Origin: Polytrichum commune
Lineage: Eukaryota; Streptophyta; Polytrichopsida; Polytrichales; Polytrichaceae
Reading direction: 5' to 3'
Length of the DNA: 64,000 nt
Assembly (NCBI GenBank): GCA_950295325.1
Contig: OX485804.1
Span: 47,802,001 to 47,866,000 of the forward strand
Positions 37,747 to 48,992 of the stretch are shown here, piece by piece. Numbering within the stretch: position 1 is the stretch's first letter; each line of letters begins with the position of its first letter. The position numbers and the translations under genes were made by a program. Below the pieces are notes generated by a model that saw only the letters and a list, made by a program, of their open reading frames with translations, was not told the origin of the DNA and ran no database searches.

Positions 37747-40008
37747 ATGGGGAGGTACCGAGCAGGGGTCGGTGTACTTCTGCAAACCTCTGTTGTGTTG
37801 TTCTGCCTTACTCTGGCCTGGAGTTGTGTAAGAGCCCTCAATGGGCTTAGTGATGAGGAATGGGAAGCGGGACTGGGGACGGATATGTGTCCTGAAAAGA
37901 AATTTGATGGGCTAGGGAATTTAGATGTTGCAGTAGGAGGAGAGCAGGCATTGCCTGAAAAGGATAGCGAATTGATTGACATGAAGCAACTACTAGGACA
38001 ACAATCGGCTCAGATAAAAGAGCTGGGTGATCTCATTGCTAGCTTAACTAATGCTCTCCAGAAGCTTCCGGCACCTTCATTATTGCCCCTTCCTCAAACA
38101 ACACCCTCCACAGAAAGGCCGCATAGACTTGATGATTATGACCAGGTTGGATCTTCAGTAGGTCAGGAGGAACAACGCAAACCAATACCAATATCAATAC
38201 CGTCAATCCCAAGTGACAGTCAAAAGCCATTGGACACAAGCATTCTGGACAACCAGCTTGATGATGTCAATTTATTGCCGCATACTGCTTTGACCAAAGG
38301 ATTGGAGAGAGGAGGTGATGAAAATCTTCAGGAGGAAGCCTTTGTTGCTGCTGCTCCTATTGTTGACAAGGTAAAAGTCGGAGGGTATGGTCTTGGAGGG
38401 GGAATGACAGTCGCTCGATACAAGCCAGCGTGGGCAGAGCATTTCCAGTTTGTTTCAGCTGTGAAGGTGGATGTGGATGTAACATGCCTCCATGTATTAC
38501 CACATGAAGGTGACGATGGTATGAGCCGGTATGTGGCGGTGGGCGACGCAGCCGGTCGCATTTACATCTTTTTCATACACGGTGACCTGCTTGTGGACTA
38601 CACGACCCTGTCGCGTGCTCCAGTAACTGCCATGCTCTCCTTCACTTTACGCAAGAATGAAACATGGCTCGTGTCTGGGCACGCAGACGGTGCTGTGCTT
38701 GTGCACCGTGTTTCGGAGATTGTGCAACGAGGTGCTCCTTCTTCAGGGGATGATGCACATAACCTGGTGATGGAATTCGTGCACGCACTCGTCATGCCTG
38801 TGGATTCTCAGCAGCAGACAGGAGGGGAGTACAATCTGCGAGGTTTGTTTGAGACGGAAGCCAAGAGTACTCTGCTGTCCGATGATGCACCACCAAGTAA
38901 GCTTATAACACATTTGGAGATGTACAGAGTTGGCAAAATGAGATATGTGCTTGTGACGGATTCGGCAGGGAAGATGCAAGTGTTCCGAGAAAATGGAACC
39001 CTATATGGAGTTGCAGAATCGCCAAGTCGCCCATTGGCATTCCTGCGGACTCCCAACACACAGCGCTTGCTGTTCCTTACAAAATCAGGAGCCGGGTCAC
39101 TCGACCTGCGCAGCATGACGGTGCGCAGTTGCCCTTGCGACGGATTAAATAGCTCCACTGTAGTGGCGTATACGTTTGATGCGGCAGGTCGGTCCCGGGC
39201 TTATGGATTCACCTCCGAGGGTGATCTCGTGTATGTTGCGCTTTCAGGTGATACACTCCATTTCGAGTGTCATGCAAGAACGACGAAGAGGAAATTGGAT
39301 GTGGAGGGGCCTGTCTCTCCCCATGGACTCAAAGGCTACCTAGTGGTGGCCACTCCGAAGCAAGTGTTTGTCTACAACACAACACTCCAAGTAGGTTTCA
39401 GCTATGCCAACATCCGTGGTGGGGGTGGGCCTCGACCGCTCTTTAGTGCTTCCATGGAAGACATTGCACTGTCGTTCCTTCCTACACCGATCACTCCCGG
39501 CGAGTGGCCAACAATGGCATGCAACCGCGACAAGCTTGTCGTCCTCGGCTTTGGTGGTGGCTATGTCGGCATCTACCGTTCGAATCTGCCTGTTTACAAA
39601 CTTCCCGATTTTAATGCGAAGCTATGGAGCAGCCCAATTTTCATCTCGGTTCTCCTTCTGTTGGGAGCTTGGCAATTGCTCAGCCGGAAGCGTGAGCCAG
39701 CGTTGTCTGCAGATAACCCTGTGATGCAAATTGGGGGGTCAAGTACATCTGGCGGGGCATCTGGGTTTCGGAAGTACGAAGAAAACGTGCGACCAGGCTT
39801 TCGTGAGAACCGAGAGGGTAGCCTTGGAGAATCACGCCGCTATGAGTCTCCCTCGCGTGCATATGGCAACAAGCCTGCCTCTTACAACCCTGGATCCATC
39901 AGCAGTTACTGGGCATCCTCCGCAGACCCTAACTCCTATTCCACACGACGAGAGCGGGAGCCTGGCTCCCTTTTTGCCAATCAGAATGTAGGTGACTTAC
40001 GGCATTAA
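37747..40008 (+). CDS. Membrane protein of the At1g75140 type (beta-propeller-like, two hydrophobic anchors)
   Basis: A single exon of 753 codons. I use ATG 37747 because the upstream in-frame extension has no ATG and this Met is followed at once by a hydrophobic segment (LLQTSVVLFCLTLAWSC), a signal peptide or signal anchor. Then come an acidic stretch, a short coiled coil (about residues 70-108, with QSAQIKELGDLIASL), a Pro/Ser-rich linker, and a long region of repeated beta-strand blocks (about 230-610) that look WD/quinoprotein-like. A transmembrane helix follows near residues 628-648 (SSPIFISVLLLLGAWQLL), then a basic, Ser/Tyr/Arg-rich tail of about 100 residues. This layout and the motif KLWSSPIFISVLLL fit the uncharacterised plant membrane proteins At1g75140/At1g19370. 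The propeller would face the lumen or outside. The function is unknown. I am sure it is a real gene, and fairly sure of the family. Confidence 0.85.
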   Translation: MGRYRAGVGVLLQTSVVLFCLTLAWSCVRALNGLSDEEWEAGLGTDMCPEKKFDGLGNLDVAVGGEQALPEKDSELIDMKQLLGQQSAQIKELGDLIASLTNALQKLPAPSLLPLPQTTPSTERPHRLDDYDQVGSSVGQEEQRKPIPISIPSIPSDSQKPLDTSILDNQLDDVNLLPHTALTKGLERGGDENLQEEAFVAAAPIVDKVKVGGYGLGGGMTVARYKPAWAEHFQFVSAVKVDVDVTCLHVLPHEGDDGMSRYVAVGDAAGRIYIFFIHGDLLVDYTTLSRAPVTAMLSFTLRKNETWLVSGHADGAVLVHRVSEIVQRGAPSSGDDAHNLVMEFVHALVMPVDSQQQTGGEYNLRGLFETEAKSTLLSDDAPPSKLITHLEMYRVGKMRYVLVTDSAGKMQVFRENGTLYGVAESPSRPLAFLRTPNTQRLLFLTKSGAGSLDLRSMTVRSCPCDGLNSSTVVAYTFDAAGRSRAYGFTSEGDLVYVALSGDTLHFECHARTTKRKLDVEGPVSPHGLKGYLVVATPKQVFVYNTTLQVGFSYANIRGGGGPRPLFSASMEDIALSFLPTPITPGEWPTMACNRDKLVVLGFGGGYVGIYRSNLPVYKLPDFNAKLWSSPIFISVLLLLGAWQLLSRKREPALSADNPVMQIGGSSTSGGASGFRKYEENVRPGFRENREGSLGESRRYESPSRAYGNKPASYNPGSISSYWASSADPNSYSTRREREPGSLFANQNVGDLRH

Positions 40009-41642
40009 TTAAGCAAATTATGATTTACTTCTTCCCATTCTGCTTTTTGTTACATCTTCAATATTCAAGTCTTACGTAGCAATCAAAAGTCCCTGTGAAG
40101 AAACTATTACTTTCTCAAGGGGGAAGGATTACTTACACTCGGCTGCTTGCCTGCTCTGGACATGGGGGCTGCTCAGTTGCTCAGTTTTGGGATTCTGTCC
40201 AAGTCTTATCTTCACGTGGTTTTGATGTGCACCAAACAAGCTCTGAGACTATTCTTACATGTTTCTAGTGATGTAGATGTGAGGATGATGTTTGGACAAA
40301 GCAGAACAAGGCTAATCATTTAGTCATTTAGGCATGAAAGCTTTCGGAGGCTAAATTCCTTGAAGAAAGTGCATGTCCTACACCATCAACAGTTATGAGA
40401 CGAAAAGCATTGGAACTGAAAGGGCTGTCATGAATGGAAGCTTAGCTACTTGCAGATTAGTCTGTAGCCTGGAGCTGCCCATTACATATTTAAATAACTA
40501 TGCTTTACGGGTTTCCATTTGTCTTACAAGTTTCTACAATCATTGGTTTGCCCTCGGACAGAAGCTTGCATAATTTTAGTATTCAAATTGCACGATCTCT
40601 TTGGGTATCATGGAGTCTTGATCCTTGGACATGAGGGAGAAGCCACAAGATCAAAAGGACAGAACATTAAGTACTCAAGCCAAAGATAACCTGAGGTCAT
40701 CAATCTCATATGCAATTAAATACCCGCAGAAAACGTCTATATTTATCGGATTGCCCTGACAGATATTCTCTGTAAATCTTGACAGGCTTATGCACAAGTT
40801 AAGTACGTTGAAATTTGAATGATCACTTAGGGCGTCATGGAGTCATGTGGAGAAGCCACGTGAAAAGCAGGGAAGAATATCCCCTAGTTAAATGCCAAAT
40901 ATAACCATATGCCGTTAAACATCCGGATGAAAACATCTCTTGAACATCTAACTTGAATAGTTGATGGATAAGTTTGACAACCCATTGCACTCATTGGGTA
41001 TTCTGAGGTCTAGTGGATTGAAATAGACAAAATGCTACAGCAAGCAAGTAATCAACCAAAGGATACCTGAGCTGTTGGTGCTTGGGTTTCATTCTTGCTC
41101 CTTCAGTAACTTCAATCATTTACAGTAGTCAAATAAACAATCATAGACCATTTCCCATTCCTTGGCACATCCCTGTCAATTGCAGCATGGCATCTCTCAA
41201 AAAGTCTCTTCAGCAAGCAACTTATCCATCAACTATTCAAGTTGCATACAACAACTGATTAACTCTGATCGTTTCAATACTTTATCACCCCATGTGGTTG
41301 TGTTGAATAAACTAGAAGAGTATGATTGTCACCCACTATCATCTGTTCTCCTAGATTTGGACTTCATTCCATTTCAGTGTGTAGAATTCCCAAGCAGCCA
41401 GTTGGAAATACAATTAGTTCAATCAAGATTTAAAGTATGGTTTTTGTTTCTTGAATACTAAAAGCCAGGCTACAACCAAAGCACAGATATCTTGCAACAA
41501 GTGAAACTAGAAAGAATTTGATCACCCAAGTATCTTGAACTTTTTAGTTTTCTGCTTTCTAGCAATCAAAAGTAAATGCATGAATGTCCACGCATATATA
41601 CAAGACTCACAACATGATCACTTGCAGCAAAGAATAGCCAAG
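40009..41642. other. Intergenic, with a diverged tandem duplication and an exact 25-bp inverted repeat
   Basis: A block near 40590-40790 is repeated, diverged, at 40815-41000 (tcatggagtc, gagaagccac, aatccgg/acccgc-gaaaac-tct in order). The exact inverted pair of 25 bp is 40950-40974 and 41219-41243 (core acttgaatagttgatggata). The stretch also holds the 3'UTRs of the two convergent genes on either side. No further gene seen. Confidence 0.5.
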
Positions 41643-44600
41643 CTAGAAGCCCCTAGCTGCAAGATGAAATCGGGAGATGAAGTTTCCTAGTTGGTCCAAT
41701 GTGAGAACAATGTCTTCCTGCATCCACCACGGGGCTATCCTTGCTAGTGAACCTAGGTTCACATTTCGATAAAGAAATGCTAATTTCTCTCCGGCTTCAT
41801 TTTGTGTGTCAAGATCCTTGAGAAGCTCAAGCTTGAATTTGAAACCTGCATCGTATATATGTATTAGCAAGAAAACCTGGAGTAGTATAGCTCAAACCTA
41901 TCTGGAATATAAGAGATTCTGCACTCCATTTGGTTTAAGCCAGTAGCAATTATTCACAGTACAGTCTGCAAGTGACACATGCGGTTGGGTGATGAAACGT
42001 ATTCCATAACTTAACATTTTCTATTGATGCACACTGATAAAGGGGACATAACGAGCATTGTCTAGAAAATGATAGACCTATATTAAACAACGTCATCGGA
42101 TCTTTGATAAATTTTGTATTACTCTTCAGTGATGTATATATACTTCAGTGAAGAAGTGTAGGAAGAAATAGGTTTACCAGTTAAGCGATGGCAGAAGACT
42201 AAACTCGGGGAGCCCACTTCTGCCCAGGTTGGCTTATCAGAAACAACCCTCAAATTCATAAATTGGCCCAGAAGCTTTTGAAGCATTTCACACTCTGAAA
42301 GCAGTCCAGTAACTGCAAAATTTGGAAATGGAGATCACATTCCAAACTTCAAAGAGTCAGTATCCAGTTTGCAGAGCAACAAAGTCATACAACAGACACC
42401 TGTGAAAAGCAAAGAATTTTCCCCAAAACATTCATTAGATATTTTAACTCCATTACTCATCTTTGTGAGACTAACTAACTAATAATCCAGTTGATCTGGC
42501 TTGCTTAGATTGTGTTGCAGCTGGTTAACCTGATCTAGAAAAATCTCTAGCATAGAGTAAAGGTCCTGGGTATTCTGGCAGATGTTAGTGTACCTTGCTT
42601 CGAGAGTTGATCCTGAAGCTCACCATTGAAGGAGTGGGAATGGGAGTCAGCGTTCAGATTGTGAGTCACAATCATTGCCTCTTGTGAATACATTACTGCT
42701 GAATCATCAGGAGCTTTCACATGATCAGATGAGGGTTCAACTACAGGCTCTGCTGCAGGCATAAGCTGTGTAGATGGTTCATGAATTTCAGGGCCCTCTG
42801 AAAGTGGACCAATAGCAACCTGTTCACATTCAGTTCTCACAACATTCACTTGAAATTCTTGCTCTGAACGGCTGCATTCATCATTGTCCTGGTTATCTAT
42901 ATCATCCAGAGGGGCACTATCTTTTGTATATTGTACACAGGCTTGCTCTGGAAGGGGAGATTTTGCCTCATGTTGAACAACCTCATCTTGTGTAGGAAGT
43001 TCTTGGGGTAAATTGAGACTTGGACTCTGAGGAGAACACATTGCGCCTGGAGTCTTTGTTCCAGCAGCTGTTTCCATTTCACAACTTTGTTGTGGTTGTT
43101 CTGTATCTGGTTCCAGGCAAGTATTTCAGAAATGTTGCTGCTTTACTTAGAAACATCTCAATAGAATCAAAGACACGTATTTCAAGACAATACTTCACAT
43201 ACACCAAAATGCATATTGAAAATTGGCCCCACCCTTATAGTGTGTCAACATGAGCCCCCATCATAATTAGTTGTAAAGATTGCAAGCACCACATATGGAA
43301 TTGCAATAATGGTAGTCCCCCTAGCATTGTATTCTGTCATTAGTATTTGAGCTTGAACATCACACCATTTAAAAGCAAGTAGGCCAATATCCCGCATGTC
43401 AAACTTACCTCTGGTACAATTTCTCATGTTGTCGTTTTGGCACTTGAGATATAGCACCTCCAGCAATTTCATCCTACAAATTCATCCCTCAAACCAACAT
43501 GATTCAGCTCTTTATCATGAAGTACAGACTCCAAATTAAAAACCATGTGCACATTTTTGAGCTCCTGTAAGCGGGCATAGACCTCTTATTCACATGAAGA
43601 CTACTGCATCAATCAGTCAACTGCAGGGGCTGCAAATACAACTTCACTTCACTTGTAGGCACGCACCTATTTTTAGCAGCTTGAGTGTGTGATTCTTCAA
43701 AACTCTGCCGTAGATGCTGATTTTCTTTGCAGAGTTCTTGAATGTAACCATCGGCAACTGCACGGTTTTCACAAAATTTGTGGTCTATGATTAAAATTTA
43801 ATGTATCCCAATAAGAACACAGAGAACACGTACCATAAATCTGCTTTTAGATTACAACATCTTTATGAATTGAGCATCATCTACAGAAGGTTTCCACTGC
43901 CAGCTTACACCAAAACATTTTCCTCCACCAGTTTAGAGTATGCAAGACCTGTAAAGAATATTTGTGGAACTAAAAGCATCACGAAGAGTTTTAGATCCTC
44001 GCAAAGGCAAGTTATTCAATGGCATGTATTGTCCTTGAGCCATGAACCTCACATCCAGAAGGAGGCATATAAGCAAATAACTGGGAATTCTGGGCTTTAC
44101 CTTGCTGGAATCTTTCATTGAATTGTTTCTGTTCCTCGAACTGAGCTTCAACATTCAACCTCCGTGCCTGTGCTAAACCAAATCGTAGTTTTGGTTAGAC
44201 CATCGACAATCAGCAATCAGATTGGCATATTTTGCAACATCAGAAGTAAGATTCCTGGGAGTTGGAACTGTTGATTGTGTAAGCCAGTGCAAACAAGGAT
44301 AATACATACAAATGCCAGTTCATCATGTCTCTCAAAAACACCTCACCTTTGTTTTGTTGTACCTTGCCCGTAGCTTGTCATATGCCTTCAATAACTGCGT
44401 ATAGTCATTTCAGTACATATAGTCAGGCTTTGCGGACCCACATTGCCTAGAGTACGCAAACTTTGCAAAGCTTCTATATTAAACATCTGATTTAGTGTGT
44501 CATTAAAACTGGTGTGCCATGTTAACTGTAGTGGTCTTCTTGACTTGCCATATAGCACCATGTTTCATGTGACACCCTCTCTAGTTGCCCACCAGTGATT

Positions 44601-45239
44601 GCAAGACGATTGATCTGGGTCGATGATGAGTACTCTGGGCCACACTAAATCAGATGTGTTGTGCACCGATCCGGAGTGAGGTAGTTTCAAGAGATTTACC
44701 GTAGAGAGAACCTCCTCCACAGGAACAATTTGATTATTCTGTCCACCTTCAACCAGCATCCGAAACTCCTCGGCGCCAGAGTCTCCTTCACCACCAGGGG
44801 ATGATGAGTCGGCTATAATCTGATTGAGCTGCCAATGGAGGGCCTGCTGCAACTCCACCTTTGGCGACCCCGCAACCACTTCACATCCACCCGGGGCTGC
44901 TGCTCCATCAATCCCCGCAGAAAAAACTGCATCCTCCTCCTGGCCCGCACTTGCAACACACCCGCTGCCTTCCGCATTCTTCCCTGCCGCAGCGCTCCCT
45001 AACGAAGGCCGGGGGCTGCTTCGCGGTTCGCACTGAATCGCCACCTGCCCACCCTCACCGCGGCTGGTAGAGCGCGGGCACACATTCTCAATCTCCCTTA
45101 ATTGAGGTTCGGATTGTCGAGCACTCGCTCTGCGCTTCCGCGGTGTGTTGTTTGAAATGCGTGCCAAGGCACCACCACCACCACCGGCTGACATCGACTG
45201 CGCCCCCTCGGAATCCCTAGGGCCCCGTCTCTTGCCCAT
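41643..45239 (-). CDS. Coiled-coil protein with a DUF7806-like C-terminal domain, eight exons
   Basis: I infer minus-strand exons 45239-44700, 44394-44347, 44167-44101, 43757-43667, 43473-43409, 43106-42594, 42312-42178 and 41845-41643. All are GT-AG, phases agree throughout, and the product is 553 residues. The start is MGKRRGPRDSEG followed by a Gly run and basic KRRASARQ stretches, suggesting a nuclear protein. Exons 2-5 encode a heptad-like coiled coil (LLKAYDKLRARYNKTK, RRLNVEAQFEEQKQFNERFQ, ELCKENQHLRQSFEESH). Exon 6 is acidic and disordered. The end has SLVFCHRLTGFKFKLELL and LGSLARIAPWWMQEDIVLT, which resembles the conserved SLGT-ERVAPEWM block of plant DUF7806 proteins. That family has no firm function. 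The acceptor of exon 6 could be 43106 or 43100, since both keep the frame. Intron 1 carries a 175-bp MITE. Whether it is a gene is nearly certain; the domain assignment is from memory and tentative. Confidence 0.8.
44483..44657. mobile_element. MITE with perfect 17-bp terminal inverted repeats in intron 1
   Basis: The ends are acatctgatttagtgtg (44483-44499) and cacactaaatcagatgt (44641-44657), exact reverse complements. The 175-bp element lies wholly inside intron 1 (44395-44699) of the minus-strand gene. Its core, accctctctagttgcc...agtgattgcaag, matches ATG4 intron 4 and 33700-33765. No clear target duplication was found. Confidence 0.8.
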
Positions 45240-45316
45240 CCTATTCCTCAGAATTATGCCTTCTCCCTACACTGTCTAGACTCCGCTGCCGCGCTGCTTC
45301 CAATATTCAACAATTA

Positions 45317-45988
45317 CATGTAAATTCCCCCCTGAGGCCGATTTCCCTGCCAGACCTCTTGTCCATCATCCTCAACCCCCTGTGCCTACGCTTCTTCCTA
45401 CTCTGTCCCTCCTCCGCTGTGCTTCTTGTGTTGATGAACTCGCACCTCAACCTCTTCTTCCAAAGCTTCTTCCTCTTGCATGTAGTTTCCCCGGCTTAGG
45501 CCGATTTCCTGCCCTACCTCTTATTCATCATCCTCAAGCCCCTGTTCCTACGCTTCTTCATGCTCCGTCCCTTCGGTGTGATTTTTGTGTTGAACTCGCA
45601 GGTCAACCTCTTCGTCTTCCCAAGCTTCTTCTTCTTGCATGTAAATTCCCCCCTTAAGCCGACATTTCCTGCCCTAGCTCTTGTTCATTATTCTCAACCA
45701 TTGTTCCTGCGCTTCTTCCTACTCTGTGCCTCCCCCGCCGTGCTCCCTGTGTTGATGAACTCGTACCTCAACCTCTTCTTTCCAACCTTCCTCCTCTTGC
45801 ATGTGAATTCCCTCCTTTGGTCGATTTCTGCCCTACCTCTTGTCCATCATCCTCAACCCCCCGATATTAAACTTCTTCCTACTCTGTCCCTCCTCCGTTG
45901 TGATTTCTGTGTTCATGAACTCGTACCTCAACCTATTCTTCTTCCCAAGCTTCTTCCTCCATCTCTACTCGCGCTTCTTGCACTCTTC
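45317..45988 (+). repeat. Four tandem repeats of about 160 bp upstream of the minus-strand gene
   Basis: Units begin at catgtaaattcccc-type words at 45317, 45479, 45638 and 45800 (spacings 162, 159, 162), and a fifth start appears at 45989. Each has cctgcc..acctctt.ttcatcatcctcaa, cgcttcttcctactctgt, gttgatgaactcg.acctcaacctcttcttc and aagcttcttcctctt. The sequence is C/T-rich. It begins only about 80 bp upstream of the ATG at 45239, so it overlaps the promoter or 5'UTR of that gene. All visible spacings are multiples of three, and long frames on the plus strand run through it, but the frame changes between units. Confidence 0.85.
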
Positions 45989-45989
45989 C

Positions 45990-46859
45990 ATGTGAACCTC
46001 CTCCTCCTCAGCATATTTGGCTCTTGCTCATCTTCCTCGTTACCTTCTTCTCATCCTCACAAATATTATCTGCAAACAACTACATCAAACCAGCAACCAA
46101 CAGAGAATCTCACCTCCAGTTTCTTTCTTCCTCCTCTGCCTCCACTTCCGGGTTTGCACTCTTGCACTTCGTCTGTTCAAGATACCTATTGGCCACGATG
46201 TTACGCTAAATGAGCAATCCAAAATCCATCTTACATCCTCCTCTGTGCCTCTTGCACTCCAAACCTGCTGATGAGAATGATCAACATTCCACCAAGTGAG
46301 TGATCAGAAGTGGATCGACGAAATTCCTGTTCAAACTCCCCAGCGTCTGTCGTTTGAACTCCACATGGCGGTACCGCAAGCGAGAAGAGCTCCGGTCCGG
46401 GCAGAAGACCTAAAATATTATGCTCTCCAAAAGGGCAGGTTCGGGCAAGGGGCAGGGGAAAGAAACAAGAGAAGACGACCGTTGTGCCAGCGGGCTCCGG
46501 GATATTTGAAAAACTTCTGTTCAACCGGATGGGGGGGGATTTGGCGTGGGAGCATCTCCATGGGAGATACACCAAACGGGCCTCTCTACCACCGGCCTTC
46601 TGGGCTCTTTCACCATACCGAATTTGGGTCCCTATCGCTTTCCGGACAGAATAATCAAATCTTGACAGAACGTGCCACATGGCACACAATGGTTGGTTGG
46701 GATACGTGAAAGGTTAATCAAAGGGCCTAAATTGATAAGGTAATTCTGAATACACATGATTAATAGAATAGAGGCCAGGTCTTCAAAGCCCTTTGGCCAA
46801 GTGTGAGGATATTTGATGAGTCGTAGCATTCTTAAAACATTCTAAGGTATGTGACGTTT
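45990..46859. other. Intergenic, GC-richer, overlapping open frames without motifs
   Basis: Two overlapping frames (plus 46296-46709, 137 codons; minus 46231-46689, 152 codons) have no recognisable domains and mirror each other, so at most one is real. I see no support for either. Confidence 0.4.
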
Positions 46860-46873
46860 GGGGGGGGGGGGGG
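46860..46873 (+). repeat. Poly-G run (14 G)
   Basis: Fourteen consecutive G bases are followed by tcctta. Such runs are prone to sequencing and assembly length error. Confidence 0.9.
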
Positions 46874-46889
46874 TCCTTATTTAGTCAAT

Positions 46890-47480
46890 CTTACCAGACA
46901 CCTAATCGAGAAGAAGTCTATGGGCGATGAAAGCAGCTTCTAGCTTCTGGTGAGGCCACGTCGCCTGTGCTTTCTCGACCGTCGGATCTGACCGATATAA
47001 TCCTCCTCCCCTAATCTCCTCCGTCCACTGCCTATGCATACATACAAACAGAGAAGACAGACAGACACTCACTCTCTTCACCTTCCCAATTCCGATTTCT
47101 TTGCCAATTCTCTTCGCCAGAGGTCATCCGATTACGCATTGTCTGTTCGGATTGTTTGTAGGTTCTCCTCTTCTCTTCCAGTAGAGAAGGAGATTAAGAA
47201 GATTGCTTTGTGGGAGTGAGGAGTGCTTGGGGATGTATATTTCGTGTCAGGGACGATGTATTTCGTGGGTTCTTGATGTTTATAAGATTTTGTAGTTTTG
47301 GGTTAAGGGAGACAGGGTTCGGTGGCTTGAAGGAAACAGAGAAGGAAAAAGGGGAAAGATTCATAGGTTGAATTGAATTGGAAAAGGGTTTGCAGCCTGT
47401 GAAAGCATCCACGGGCGCTCTTGAAGCGAATTGGTACCAAATTTGGTGTACCGCGGCAGCTTCATTGGGAACTGGATTGG
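46890..47480 (+). promoter_or_regulatory. Promoter/5'UTR-like region without an evident gene
   Basis: The stretch has features usual at plant gene starts: a gaccgtcggatctgaccgatataatcc block, a ccacgtcgcc word, and a C/T-rich leader (tcactctcttcaccttcccaattcc). A possible splice pattern near ttcgccag|aggtc follows. Downstream to 48300 no coding exon could be recognised. It may drive a non-coding RNA, or be the remains of a gene start. Confidence 0.35.
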
Positions 47481-48650
47481 CCTTGGTGAGTCTTGTGAGA
47501 ATGTAAAACGGTCATTTGCCTACAACTAAAGTTAGTCTTTCAGCATTTTCGGGGTTGTTTATGAAGTCTGCAACAAAGTTTGTAGTTTTAGGGCGTACAG
47601 AGCAGATATGTTATTTCAACTTTCAATCAGTGTTGGCAGTCTCAAAATTTTGTAGACTACCTTGCACGTTTTAGGAGGTAATCATTTTTTCCTGGTTTAT
47701 GTAAGTATGTGTAGTTAGGGCTCTGGTGGTGGGTGCATGTTTCTTCGAATTCTCTATTCTCACTTCCAACAGTGCACTTTTGCAGTTTTGTCATTACGGA
47801 AAGTATGAGCATGTGGAGGAGCCCTTGACACACATGATCAGCTATTTTGAAATCAAGGATGTCCATATCTTATGAATAGGCAGGTCTATATTTGCTTTAT
47901 GATTTCTCATACAAAGCCTTGCCACAATAGATACCTCACTTATTGCCATGATTTTCACTTTGATGCATTTGTCATGCTTTTTTAGTAGGTATATGACAAT
48001 GCTTGTAGTTGATAATGACACGCCAAAAACGCATGCCATGATAAGATTTGTCACCATTATAAGTTTAGTTATTAACATAATGGGGAGGCCTATGTGATTG
48101 TTAAAAAACGAAGACAATCTTCACGTTGGACTATTATCACTTTTGCATCTCATCTTTGATTTGGAAACTTGAAATGATAATCTACATTGATTGCAATTGC
48201 TAGCCGGATGAGACAATCCCCAAGACAATGGCCATGATTCACAATTGAGGGCACCTAGGTACCCTATCCATTTAAAAACCTAGCACACAATCCAAACTTC
48301 AATCTAGTGCCACTTGTTGATGCTTCGTCATAGATTTGCTAATGCAACACAAGATGTGATGCATAAACACATGTACCATATAACCGGTTGAGCACGGAGC
48401 GGCGAGTCGGTTATCGGACCTCACCCTCTCTTCCAAACTAGATTGAGACCCTTACATTGTGGAGATCTACGGCTCTCTTAAGGAGTGAGTGTTGGACACA
48501 GTTTTGACTTCTAACCACCCTCAATCTTTCCAATTGTTTTATGCCATGTGGCAATGAAAGCAACATGATGGGGTTATGATCAACAGAAGATGGAGAACAT
48601 GAAAAACTTAACCAAATAGGGTAACACCCACATACCTTAGAGTTATCCAT
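47481..48650. other. Intergenic, with a block repeated at 32190-32325
   Basis: No gene recognised. Bases 48300-48645 share several ordered words with 32190-32325 (tgctaatgcaacac, agatggagaac, cccacatacctta). Confidence 0.4.
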
Positions 48651-48652
48651 AA

Positions 48653-48975
48653 AGTTCCTCAAAGAGGAACGAAATCGTGGGTTTGTTCCTTCTTTGAGAA
48701 AAGTTTCTATTAAGAGCTCGATGGCTCATCGTGTTTCGGAGCCTATTTTGAAAGTTGGGTGCAAATTTTGGGACCTCCTCTTCCTGCTTCTCAAATTTTT
48801 GGATCTAAAGAAGGTATGCACATGGGACCCATTATCCTAAATCCCAAATCGGCCTATGCAAGGCTAGCTTACCCCACCCATCCTCATAGCACAAGCTAGA
48901 TAGCACGGTTTTAATAGCCCGACACCACTCATGTGGATGATAATTTAAGTATTAAGAAAACTTGGGTGACTTTGG
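48653..48975 (+). repeat. Dispersed repeat family R1, copy 3
   Basis: It matches 16925-17310 and 27165-27560 over most of its length. It begins tcctcaaagaggaacgaaat and contains cctatgcaaggctagctta and cacccatcct. Confidence 0.7.
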
Positions 48976-48992
48976 GTGAGTTTCCATGTACA

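Noticed and set aside
46231-46709. Two overlapping long frames on opposite strands
   Set aside because: They mirror each other in GC-richer DNA and neither has a recognisable motif.
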